Below are positions 11,386 to 18,833 of a DNA stretch of 64,000 nucleotides, piece by piece; within the stretch, counting starts at the first letter, position 1, and each line of letters opens with the position of its first letter. The notes beneath the pieces were generated by a model. The model was not told where the DNA came from, ran no database searches, and saw only the letters and a program-made list of their open reading frames with translations. Origin of the DNA: Streptomyces sp. B93 (lineage in GTDB: Bacteria > Actinomycetota > Actinomycetes > Streptomycetales > Streptomycetaceae); NCBI RefSeq assembly GCF_018070565.1, contig NZ_JAGPXL010000020.1:49528-113527 (forward strand), written 5' to 3'. The translations under genes were made by a program, and so were the position numbers.

Positions 11386-12615
11386 GTGAATCCGCGTGTT
11401 CCCGAGCGGCGGGCGGGGTGCGCACCCCCTAGCGTGCTGTGGGTGTTTCGTGGATCGTCCGTACTCTCCGGGGGCGCCGCGCTGGCCGACCGCCCCGCCG
11501 CCTCCCACGCCTCCTTCCGGCCGCGGCCCGTACCCGCCGCGCGGGGCCGTCCGCGCCTCTACCTCATCGACGGCATCCGGCTGGCCGCCGCGCTGATGGT
11601 GGTCCTGCACCACTACGTCGGCACCAGACGGGCGAACGAGCCGGGCAACGCGATCTGGGACCGGCCGGTGTCGGAGATCATGCCGACCTGGTTCCGGGTG
11701 GCGTCATACGGGTGGATCGGCGTGGAGATCTTCTTCGTCGTCAGCGGCTTCGTGATCTGTATGTCGTGCTGGGGGCGGACGCCGCGGCAGTTCTTCGTGT
11801 CGCGGGTGATCCGGCTGTATCCCGCGTACTGGTTCGGGGTGCTGTTCACGACGGGGGTGGTGGCCCTCTTCCCCGGGGTGTGGGAACGGCTCCCGGTGCG
11901 GGAGGTGCTGCTGAACCTGACGATGCTCCAACAGGGGTCGGGGGTGCCCCATGTCGACGTCGTGTACTGGACGCTCTGGTCCGAGCTGCGCTTCTACCTG
12001 CTGTTCATGGTGGTCGTGGCGATGGGGCTGACGTACCGGCGGGTGGTGGTGTTCTGCTGCGTGTGGGGGGCGGCGGCGATGCTGGCGCCGGTCTCCGGGT
12101 TCCCGCTGCTCGTGCTGGTCGCCAATCCGACCGGGGCGTGGTTCTTCATCGCCGGGCTGGCGCTGTACCTGATGTACCGCTTCGGCCAGGACCTGCTGCT
12201 GTGGGGGATCCTCGGCATGTCCTTCCTCATGGGACAGCTGGAGCTGGGCGAACGGGTGGCGTACGAGCAGGTCAGCAGCTGGCGGGGAGCGGTGCTGATC
12301 TACTCCGTGTTCCTGCTGGTCATGGTGGCGGTCGCGCTCGGGTACACCGACCGGGTGCGGGGCCGGTGGCTGGTGACGGCGGGGGCGCTGACGTATCCCC
12401 TGTACCTGCTGCACTACGTCGCCGGTACGTCGCTGATCGCCCGGCTGCGGGATGTGATGGACGCGCGGTTGCTGGTGGGGGCGCTGGTCGCCGGGTTCCT
12501 GGCGCTGAGCTGGGGCGTGCACCGATGGGTGGAGCGGCCGGTGGGGCGGGTGGTGAAGCGGGGGCTGGATGCGGCGGCCCTTGGTCGGGGGCGGGGGGGT
12601 TTGAGGGGTGGCTAG
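11386..12615 (+). CDS. Acyltransferase family 3 membrane protein
   Basis: The product has up to 409 residues with about ten membrane helices and acyltransferase-3 hallmarks: LYLIDGIRLAAALMVVLHHY near residue 57 (catalytic-type His), GVEIFFVVSGFVI, and the RVIRLYPAYW motif. Such enzymes O-acylate surface carbohydrates, lipids or secondary metabolites. The start is uncertain: GTG 11386, 11434 and 11443 are all possible and none has a clear ribosome binding site. Its stop codon overlaps that of the convergent gene at 12612 through a shared CTAG. Confidence 0.85.
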   Translation: MNPRVPERRAGCAPPSVLWVFRGSSVLSGGAALADRPAASHASFRPRPVPAARGRPRLYLIDGIRLAAALMVVLHHYVGTRRANEPGNAIWDRPVSEIMPTWFRVASYGWIGVEIFFVVSGFVICMSCWGRTPRQFFVSRVIRLYPAYWFGVLFTTGVVALFPGVWERLPVREVLLNLTMLQQGSGVPHVDVVYWTLWSELRFYLLFMVVVAMGLTYRRVVVFCCVWGAAAMLAPVSGFPLLVLVANPTGAWFFIAGLALYLMYRFGQDLLLWGILGMSFLMGQLELGERVAYEQVSSWRGAVLIYSVFLLVMVAVALGYTDRVRGRWLVTAGALTYPLYLLHYVAGTSLIARLRDVMDARLLVGALVAGFLALSWGVHRWVERPVGRVVKRGLDAAALGRGRGGLRGG

Positions 12616-13472
12616 TGCCGCTCGAAGATCTCTTCGGCCTTCGGCGCGGTGACGGCGCGGGTGAGCCAGTCGCGGAGGAGGGCGGGATCGGTGCAGTCGG
12701 TGATGCGCTGGCGGACGTCGTCGGAGACCGCCAGGCCCCGTTGCTCCAGGACGAGCAGGACATCCTCTGCGCGGCTCTGGGCGCGGATTTCTTCGGAGAT
12801 GTACGACTTGTAGAAGGAAAGGTCCACGGCCACCAGGTTCCTCCAGAGGTGCTTGGCCGGGCGGTTGCCCAGGCCCTGTGCGGTGAATTCGACGATGGGG
12901 TCCGCGATGTCTTCGGGCGCGTCCCGCAGTGCTGTGGACAGGGCCTTCAGTATCGCATCGACGACCGGTTCGGCGGCGTGTGTGATGGCGGCGAGGCTGG
13001 CCAGGACCAGGTCGGCGCGGGCTTCCTCCGGGTCCGTGATCACGGGCATGTTGTGTGGTCCGGCGACCAGAGGCTGGATGGTGAGGGTGGGCAGCGAGGG
13101 AGGCCCACTGCTCACCGGCTGCCCGGCCCACCGGGCGGTGGCGTGGTCCTGGCAGACGACCAGGAGGGACGTGGGCAGCCGGTACTTCGTCCACAGGTAC
13201 GCGGTGTAGTACGCCCAGCTCGCGGGCTTGTGCGGCTTCTTCTGCCCCTGGGACTCGACGGCCAGGAGGAAGGCCCCCTGCTCGGCCGTCTCGAACCGCA
13301 GAAGCGTGTCCACTCGGCGCTCGACCGGACTGGTCTCGGTGAGGTCGGTCGGCAGCGCGGTCGCCCGTAAGGGGGTGGGGACATCGACTCCGAGGAAGCG
13401 TGAGACGCGGCTGAACAGGCCGGGGTCGTGCTGGAAGATGCGGTGCATCGCCTCGTGGGGCGGGCTGACCAT
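12612..13472 (-). CDS. Rpn-like PD-(D/E)XK family protein (cassette 1)
   Basis: The product has 286 residues and is a paralog of the gene at 62139. Both start MV..., share HRIFQ near residue 10, ERRVDT with Asp55, and FLLA(V/I)E(S/A)Q with Glu73 and Gln75, followed by WAYY and a conserved C-terminus ending in a DC/GCTD segment. The D...E-x-Q arrangement resembles Rpn-type PD-(D/E)XK nucleases; that assignment is inference. Codon 35 is TTA (13368-13370), a bldA-type leucine codon. It starts 17 nt after the HATPase gene and is probably co-transcribed with it. Confidence 0.75.
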   Translation of the reverse strand: MVSPPHEAMHRIFQHDPGLFSRVSRFLGVDVPTPLRATALPTDLTETSPVERRVDTLLRFETAEQGAFLLAVESQGQKKPHKPASWAYYTAYLWTKYRLPTSLLVVCQDHATARWAGQPVSSGPPSLPTLTIQPLVAGPHNMPVITDPEEARADLVLASLAAITHAAEPVVDAILKALSTALRDAPEDIADPIVEFTAQGLGNRPAKHLWRNLVAVDLSFYKSYISEEIRAQSRAEDVLLVLEQRGLAVSDDVRQRITDCTDPALLRDWLTRAVTAPKAEEIFERH

Positions 13473-13489
13473 GGGTTTCCGTTCTGGGG

Positions 13490-13915
13490 TCAGGGGCGGG
13501 CCGTGACGAGGCGCAGTTCCGCCCAGACCGTTTTGCGGGGGTAACGGTCCTCCGATACTCCCCAGCGGTCCGACAGGGCCTCCACGAGGAGGAGGCCGCG
13601 GCCAGATTCCGCGTCAAGGGCCGGCTGTTCGGGGTGCGGGAGCCGGTCGCCCCGGGTGTCGGTGACCTCGATGCGGAGTACGTCTCCGATCACGTAGAGC
13701 GTGAGCCGGAAGTCGCGTCCCTGTGCCCGGCCGTGCGTCGCCGCGTTCGCCGACAGCTCCGCGATCAGCTGCCGGGCCGGGTCCAGGGGCAGGCCCCAGC
13801 TCCGGAGTTGCTCCACCGCCAGCAGGCGGGCCAGGCGGGCGCCGCGGGGCGTCGGGGAGAGCTGCACGCGGAAGTTGCGCACGGGCGTCACGAGGTCGGC
13901 GGTTTTCTGGTTCAC
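13490..13915 (-). CDS. RsbW/SpoIIAB-like HATPase regulator (cassette 1)
   Basis: The 141-residue single-domain GHKL ATPase has an N-box ELSANAATHG (about 53), an EVTDTRGD segment (G1 box) and GRGLLLVEAL (G2 box). Proteins of this kind in Streptomyces resemble anti-sigma-factor kinases and accompany XRE-DUF397 pairs of the WhiJ/AbaA type. The start is GTG 13915. It diverges from the XRE gene across 125 nt and runs into the Rpn-like gene after 17 nt. Confidence 0.85.
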   Translation of the reverse strand: MNQKTADLVTPVRNFRVQLSPTPRGARLARLLAVEQLRSWGLPLDPARQLIAELSANAATHGRAQGRDFRLTLYVIGDVLRIEVTDTRGDRLPHPEQPALDAESGRGLLLVEALSDRWGVSEDRYPRKTVWAELRLVTARP

Positions 13916-14040
13916 ATCACTCAGCGTGGCGGTCCGTGCGTACTGTGGAAAGTGACTCTGTGGGTACGTACGGTCACTGTCCGCTCGTTGTCCGGTGCTG
14001 TCCGGACTGTCGGGGCGGGGTGAGTGGGGAGGGACGGGGG
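13916..14040. promoter_or_regulatory. Divergent control region of cassette 1
   Basis: This 125-nt region separates the divergent HATPase and XRE starts. It contains the inverted repeat AGTGAC-N16-GTCACT (13951-13956 / 13973-13978) around GTACGTAC (13964-13971), plus repeated TGTCCG steps near 13999-14015. A XRE autoregulatory operator is plausible; no clean -35/-10 pair is visible. Confidence 0.4.
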
Positions 14041-14889
14041 ATGAGCGTCGACGTGGATGAGCCTGGATGGGAAGTCGATCCGGACGATGAGTGGGGGGTC
14101 GCCGTCATCGCCACGGTGGGGCGGCAGTTGAAGCTCCGCAGGGAGGCCGTGGGGATGCGTGCCGCCGAGTTCGGGGCGGCCGTGGGGTACGGGGAGGACC
14201 TCGTCTACAAGGTCGAGGGCGGGAAGCGGATTCCTCGCCAGGAGTACCTGGAGCAGGCGGACGAGGTGTTGGGAGCGGGTGGGCTGATCGCCGCGACCTG
14301 GGAGGACGTGAAGAAGGTCCGGTATCCGAAGAGGGTTCGGGAACTGGGCAAGCTGGAGGCCACAGCCGTGGAGATCGGGGTGTACGAGTGCAACAGCATC
14401 CATGGCCTGTTGCAGACGCCCGAGCATGCTCGTGCCCTGATCGAGGCTGCTCAGCCGCCCTACACGCCGGACGACGTGGAACGTATGGTGGCGGCGCGTC
14501 TGGCCCGGCAGTCGGTGTTCGAGCGCGACCCGGCACCGGCGATTCACTATGTCCTGGAGGAAGCGCCGTTGCGGCGGCCCATCGGGGGCACAATGGTGTG
14601 GCGACGGCAGCTCGAACGGCTGCTGGAGGTGGGGCGGATGCACAACGTCGTGCTCCAGGTGATGCCGCTCAACTGTGAGACTCACTCGGGCCTTGACGGC
14701 GGAATCGAGTTGCTGAAGTTCGCGGACGGTACGGCGGTGGGCCGTTCCAATGGGGCCTTCAACGGCCGCCCCACGACGGAGGCCAAGCACCTGCGCGTCC
14801 TTGAGCTGCGGTATGGCACGATCCGGGCGCAAGCTCTCCCGCCCCGGGAGTCGCTGGCCTTCATCGAGCAAGTGCTGGGAGAAACATGA
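14041..14889 (+). CDS. XRE-family regulator with DUF5753 domain (cassette 1)
   Basis: The product has 282 residues. The N-terminal helix-turn-helix (VGRQLKLRREAVGMRAAEFGAAVGYGEDLVYKVE is split here only by description; about residues 27-60) is followed by a DUF5753 sensor-like region with the hallmark GLLQTPEHARALI (about 122-134). ATG 14041 has GGGAGGGA upstream. The stop overlaps the DUF397 start as ATGA, implying translational coupling. Homologous pairs include WhiJ-type regulators and the Scr1/Scr2 pair described as toxin-antitoxin-like. Confidence 0.9.
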   Translation: MSVDVDEPGWEVDPDDEWGVAVIATVGRQLKLRREAVGMRAAEFGAAVGYGEDLVYKVEGGKRIPRQEYLEQADEVLGAGGLIAATWEDVKKVRYPKRVRELGKLEATAVEIGVYECNSIHGLLQTPEHARALIEAAQPPYTPDDVERMVAARLARQSVFERDPAPAIHYVLEEAPLRRPIGGTMVWRRQLERLLEVGRMHNVVLQVMPLNCETHSGLDGGIELLKFADGTAVGRSNGAFNGRPTTEAKHLRVLELRYGTIRAQALPPRESLAFIEQVLGET

Positions 14890-15086
14890 GCGAGTTGGCC
14901 TGGTTCAAGAGCAGCTACAGCAGCGGCAACGACGGCGAGTCCTGCCTGGAGATAGCCATAGCCCCCCACACCATCCACGTCCGCGACTCCAAGCACACCC
15001 CCGCCCAGAGCCCCCGGCTCGCACTCGCGCCGGAGGCCTGGGGGGCGTTTCTTGCTGGTTACTGCGGGAACGACGCGACCACGTAG
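14886..15086 (+). CDS. DUF397 small protein (cassette 1)
   Basis: The product has 66 residues with the DUF397 signatures WFKSSYSSG, a cysteine-containing SCLEIA strand, VRDSK and a Trp in the last helix. It is coupled to the XRE gene by a 4-nt overlap. DUF397 proteins bind or antagonise their cognate XRE regulator in characterised systems. Its 3' end overlaps the convergent FG-GAP gene by 28 nt. Confidence 0.92.
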   Translation: MSELAWFKSSYSSGNDGESCLEIAIAPHTIHVRDSKHTPAQSPRLALAPEAWGAFLAGYCGNDATT

Positions 15087-16435
15087 ACCGTCGCCGCTCC
15101 CGTCGCCGTGATGCCGGACGTCGTGCCGGGCAGGCGGAGGGACGTGTCGTAGCCGTTGCTCGACACGAGCAGGTCGGGGCGGCCGTTGCGGTCGGTGTCG
15201 CGTAGGCGGACGTCGATGCCGAAGGACTCGTACGCGGCCGGGGCGCCGGGGACGCCGGACGTGGCGCGGCTGAAGTACTGGGAGTTCGTGCCGGTCAGGC
15301 CCGCTCGGCTGCCGCGCAGGATGTGGACGCCGCCGGCGGCCGTGCGTGTGCTGACCGTCTCGCCGGGGACGCCGACCGCCAGGTCCGGGTAGCCGTCGCC
15401 GTTGGTGTCGGCGGCGGAGAGGCCGTGGCCCATCCAGTCGCCGGACGTCGCGGCCGTGGCCACGCCGGAGGAGGCCTGGGTGATGCGGTACTTCGTCGTC
15501 GGGGCGGTGCTGCCGCCGCGCCAGACGACGACCGATCCGGCGTCGCGGTTGTAGCGGCGGTCGCTGACCGCGAGGTCGCCGTAGCCGTCCTTGTCGAAGT
15601 CGGCGACGACGCCGGTGGGGCTGTAGTCGGGGCGGGCGTTGTTGATGACGGTGACCTTGCCGGGCTTGACGGTGGAGCCCCCGCGCAGGAACCAGGCGTC
15701 CTGGGTCATCTTGCCGTCGTGGTACCCCTGGCCGAGGAGGTAGAGGTCGGTCGCCTTGTCGTTGGTGACCCTGCCCGCGACCAGGCCGGTCGGCTCGGGG
15801 GCGTTGTCGGCCGTGTGCCGGGTGATCGAGCCCGTCGTACCGGACTTGGTGAAGCCGCCCCGGTAGATGTAGACGCTGTCGATGCCGTTGGCGATCGCCA
15901 GGTCGGCCTTGCCGTCGCCGTTGAAGTCGCCGGTCTCGATCTGCTTGCCGAAGCCCTGGTGGGCGCTCGCCTTCTTCGGCAGGCGGGTGGCGTCGGAGCC
16001 GGAGAGGCCGGACGCCCTGCCCCACAGGATGGTGACCGCGCCAGAGCTGACCTTGTCACCGACCTTCTCGGTGAAGTCGGCGACGGCGAGGTCGGCGTAT
16101 CCGTCGCGGTTGAGGTCGGCGGCGGCGAGGTCCTCACCGAAGCCGTCGGCGTAGCCGCCCGCGTCTCCGGCCGTGCCGGGGATGCCCGAGGTGGCCTGGG
16201 AGAAGACCTTGGTGGTGGTGCCGGGGCCGGTGGCCGTGCCGTACACCACGACGACCTGGCCGTTGTGGTTGCCGTAGGCGTAGTCGCGGTAGCCGTCGCC
16301 GTTGAAGTCGTCGGCGTACTTGGCGGGGACGGTGACCGCGCCGGCGGTGCCCGTGGCGAGGGTGAGCAGTCCGCCGGTGAGGGAGACGGCGGTGGCCGTG
16401 GCGACCGCCAGGCGGATGCTGCTGCGTCTGGACAT
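15059..16435 (-). CDS. Secreted FG-GAP / VCBS repeat protein
   Basis: The product has 458 residues from ATG 16435, with AGGAG upstream. A signal peptide (about 1-32) is followed by at least six Ca-binding integrin-alpha-like repeats such as DFNGDGYRDYAYG, DLNRDGYADLAVAD, DFNGDGKADLAIA, DFDKDGYGDLAVS and DTNGDGYPDLAVG, which form a beta-propeller. It is an extracellular protein of unknown ligand; a role in adhesion or matrix binding is inferred from the fold. Confidence 0.9.
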   Translation of the reverse strand: MSRRSSIRLAVATATAVSLTGGLLTLATGTAGAVTVPAKYADDFNGDGYRDYAYGNHNGQVVVVYGTATGPGTTTKVFSQATSGIPGTAGDAGGYADGFGEDLAAADLNRDGYADLAVADFTEKVGDKVSSGAVTILWGRASGLSGSDATRLPKKASAHQGFGKQIETGDFNGDGKADLAIANGIDSVYIYRGGFTKSGTTGSITRHTADNAPEPTGLVAGRVTNDKATDLYLLGQGYHDGKMTQDAWFLRGGSTVKPGKVTVINNARPDYSPTGVVADFDKDGYGDLAVSDRRYNRDAGSVVVWRGGSTAPTTKYRITQASSGVATAATSGDWMGHGLSAADTNGDGYPDLAVGVPGETVSTRTAAGGVHILRGSRAGLTGTNSQYFSRATSGVPGAPAAYESFGIDVRLRDTDRNGRPDLLVSSNGYDTSLRLPGTTSGITATGAATVYVVASFPQ

Positions 16436-16534
16436 GCGGCTCCTGTGGTGATGATCAGTTGCTGGGCTTGCGGGAGAGACCCGTGGCGGGCCCGGATGGT
16501 TGTACGCGCCTGGCGTCCCTTTCGTGCACGGGTA

Positions 16535-16564
16535 TTGACCCGGCCCTCGCCGTGGCCCTAGCTT
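16535..16564 (+). promoter_or_regulatory. Putative xylanase promoter
   Basis: TTGACC (16535-16540) and TAGCTT (16559-16564) are 18 nt apart, upstream of the GH10 gene. The predicted start lies about 60 nt before the ATG. Confidence 0.6.
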
Positions 16565-16594
16565 CCGCTCCGTCTCCAAAAGTTTCGGATGACA

Positions 16595-16611
16595 CTTCGA
16601 AACATTCGAAG
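16595..16611 (+). promoter_or_regulatory. Palindromic operator candidate for the xylanase
   Basis: CTTCGAA-ACA-TTCGAAG is a perfect 7+7 palindrome between the putative start site and the ATG. AGTTTCG and GAAACGG flank it at 16581 and 16611. Streptomyces xylanase genes are known to be controlled by GAAA/TTTC-type palindromes, so repressor binding in the 5' UTR is plausible. Confidence 0.55.
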
Positions 16612-16632
16612 AAACGGAATGAGGCCCCCCGT

Positions 16633-17772
16633 ATGAGACCCGCACGCCCCATACGTTCCCTGCGCTTCACCACCGTGGCCCTCGCCACCGCCGCCCTGAC
16701 GCTGCCGCTGCTGTCGGGGGTCGCCACGGCCGAGCCGTCGGCCCAGCGGAAGGCCCCGCACTCCCACGCCAAGCACGACCGGCTACGGGCCGCCGCGCCC
16801 GACGGGTTCTACGTCGGCACCGCCGTCGCGGGCGGCGGCCACCATCTGGAGCAGGACTATCCGGACCCGTTCACGTACGACAAGGAGTACCGGAAGATCC
16901 TCGGGCGGCAGTTCAGCTCCGTCTCCCCCGAGAACCAGATGAAGTGGGACTTCATCCATCCCGAGCGGGACCGCTACGACTTCGCCGCCGCCGACGCCAT
17001 CGTCGACTTCGCCGACCGGCACGGGCAGGTCGTGCGCGGGCACACCCTGCTGTGGCACAGCCAGAACCCGGCCTGGCTGGAGGAGGGCGACTTCACCAAG
17101 GACGAGCTGCGCGCCATCCTGCGCGAGCACATCACCACCGTCGTCGGCCGCTACGCGGGCCGCATCCAGCAGTGGGACGTCGCCAACGAGATCTTCGACG
17201 GCGAGGGCAACCTGCGCACGCAGGAGAACATCTGGATACGGGAACTCGGTCCCGGCATCGTCGCCGACGCCTTCCGCTGGGCGCACGAGGCCGACCCCGA
17301 GGCACAGCTCTTCTTCAACGACTACGGCGTGGAGAGCGTGGGCGCCAAGAGCGACGCCTACCTCGCGCTCGTCCAGGACCTGCTCGCCCAGGGCGTACCC
17401 GTGCACGGCTTCTCCGCGCAGGCCCACCTGAGCACCCGCTACGGCTTCCCGGGCGACCTGGAGCAGAACCTGCGGCGCTTCGACGCGCTCGGCCTTGAGA
17501 CGGCCATCACCGAGCTGGACGTACGGATGGACCTGCCGGAGAGCGGTGTGCCCACCCCCGCGCAGCTGCGGCAGCAGGCGGACTACTACCAGCGGACGCT
17601 GTCGGCGTGCCTGGCCGTCGACGGCTGCAACTCCTTCACCATCTGGGGCTTCACCGACAAGTACTCCTGGGTCCCGGTGTTCTTCCAGGGCGAGGGATCG
17701 GCGACGGTGATGACGGAGGACTTCCGCCGCAAGCCCGCCTTCTACGCCCTGCTGAAGACGCTGAAGCGCTGA
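16633..17772 (+). CDS. Secreted GH10 endo-1,4-beta-xylanase
   Basis: The product has 379 residues: a signal peptide (about 1-33) and one GH10 barrel. Family landmarks are SPENQMKWD, HTLLWHSQNPAW, the acid/base Glu in WDVANEIFDG and the nucleophile Glu in ITELDVRMD, with IWGFTDKYSW near the end. No carbohydrate-binding module is attached. ATG 16633 has GAGG 9 nt upstream. It hydrolyses xylan backbones outside the cell. Confidence 0.96.
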   Translation: MRPARPIRSLRFTTVALATAALTLPLLSGVATAEPSAQRKAPHSHAKHDRLRAAAPDGFYVGTAVAGGGHHLEQDYPDPFTYDKEYRKILGRQFSSVSPENQMKWDFIHPERDRYDFAAADAIVDFADRHGQVVRGHTLLWHSQNPAWLEEGDFTKDELRAILREHITTVVGRYAGRIQQWDVANEIFDGEGNLRTQENIWIRELGPGIVADAFRWAHEADPEAQLFFNDYGVESVGAKSDAYLALVQDLLAQGVPVHGFSAQAHLSTRYGFPGDLEQNLRRFDALGLETAITELDVRMDLPESGVPTPAQLRQQADYYQRTLSACLAVDGCNSFTIWGFTDKYSWVPVFFQGEGSATVMTEDFRRKPAFYALLKTLKR

Positions 17773-17779
17773 CCGGCGG

Positions 17780-18307
17780 TCACGGCGCGGGCGGCACCGG
17801 CATCACCGGCGGTACCGGCATCACCGCGAAGACGACCATGCCCGCGCCGTGGTCGACCACCGACGGCACCCCGACGCTGACCCGCGAGGCCGCCCCCGGA
17901 GGCGGGCCCGTCGCCGCGCCCGCCTCCGCCAGCAGGGCACGGGCCTTGGCCTCCGCCTGGTCGTAGCGGTCGGGGAACGCCGAACGCTGGACCTCCTGGG
18001 CGGTCCGGCCCGCGGTGAGGTGGGGGAGCCGCTGCTCCACCCTGACCGCCCGGGTGAAGAACTGCTCGGCGGCGTACGGCACGTGCAGGATCTGCTCGGG
18101 CGTCCCCCAGCCCTGGCTGGGGCGCTGCTGGAAGACCCCCAGCGAGTCGCGGTCCCCGCAGGGCAGGTTGTTCATGTGGGACTCGACCCAGCCCGCCTCG
18201 AAGCCGGCGAGCATGACCTTGCCGGAGACCCCGAGACGGCGGCCGACGGCGTACACCGCCTTGGTCACCTCCAGGTCGCGGTCGGGTGGGACGTGGCACG
18301 GAGGCAT
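17780..18307 (-). CDS. Lysozyme-like domain protein, C-terminally truncated
   Basis: The product has 175 residues. The N-terminal part has the motif GWVESHMNNLPCGDRDSLG followed by VFQQRPSQGWG, typical of actinobacterial lysozyme/transglycosylase-like domains (known family pattern, not verified). No signal peptide is visible. Its tail (SRVSVGVPSVVDHGAGMVV) matches the linker that precedes a lectin-like propeller in the neighbour at 18834, but then dissolves into Pro-Val repeats and stops 7 nt from the xylanase stop. A lost C-terminal propeller is the likely explanation. Confidence 0.65.
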   Translation of the reverse strand: MPPCHVPPDRDLEVTKAVYAVGRRLGVSGKVMLAGFEAGWVESHMNNLPCGDRDSLGVFQQRPSQGWGTPEQILHVPYAAEQFFTRAVRVEQRLPHLTAGRTAQEVQRSAFPDRYDQAEAKARALLAEAGAATGPPPGAASRVSVGVPSVVDHGAGMVVFAVMPVPPVMPVPPAP

Positions 18308-18365
18308 GGCGTCGTCGCCTTTCTGTCGTGATCGGCAGGGGTTTCCGTCGTGATCGGCACGGGAG

Positions 18366-18396
18366 GGGCGGGCGGCCCCCGTGCGACCGCCCGCCC
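18366..18396 (-). terminator. Terminator of the 107-residue secreted protein gene
   Basis: GGGCGGGCGG (18366-18375) pairs with CCGCCCGCCC (18387-18396) just after the minus-strand stop at 18409. Confidence 0.7.
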
Positions 18397-18408
18397 GGGA
18401 CCGTCGGC

Positions 18409-18732
18409 TCAGCAGTGGAAGAAGACACTCCGCCAGCCGAAGGCGTCCTTGCTCTCCTGGCTGCCGCGGAAGGTGTGGTGGACCAGGCCCCGGCAGTCGG
18501 GCTCGTTGTACATCGCCGCCGTCTGGCCGGTGTACGTGAAGCGGTACGCCGCCCGGTAGTTGGGGTCGATGTTGTTGCAGCCGCAGGCGTGGACCTCCTT
18601 GGCCCGCCCGGTGTTCTGCGGGCCCTCCCAGCTGAGGAAGCTGCTCGCGAAGGACGTACCGGTGCCCAGGACGAGGGCTCCGGACAGCATCAGGGAGCCG
18701 ACGGCGGTGCGGAGGGAACGGCGCTTGCGCAT
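18409..18732 (-). CDS. Small secreted cysteine-containing protein
   Basis: The product has 107 residues: a signal peptide (MRKRRSLRTAVGSLMLSGAL..., about 1-30) and a compact domain of about 75 residues with cysteines in HACGCNN, PDCRG and the terminal FHC. This pattern recalls secreted beta/gamma-crystallin-like or I36-type inhibitor proteins, but I do not recognise it firmly. ATG 18732 has AGGAG upstream. It lies between two minus-strand cell-wall-type genes. Confidence 0.75.
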   Translation of the reverse strand: MRKRRSLRTAVGSLMLSGALVLGTGTSFASSFLSWEGPQNTGRAKEVHACGCNNIDPNYRAAYRFTYTGQTAAMYNEPDCRGLVHHTFRGSQESKDAFGWRSVFFHC

Positions 18733-18833
18733 GGGTGTATCTCCTGTTCGTCGTGTGTGTGGGGGGTGGGGTGCGGTGCCGCACGGTGGCGGTGGGGACC
18801 GGCCCCGGCGCGGCGGTCGGCATACCGTCGGGG

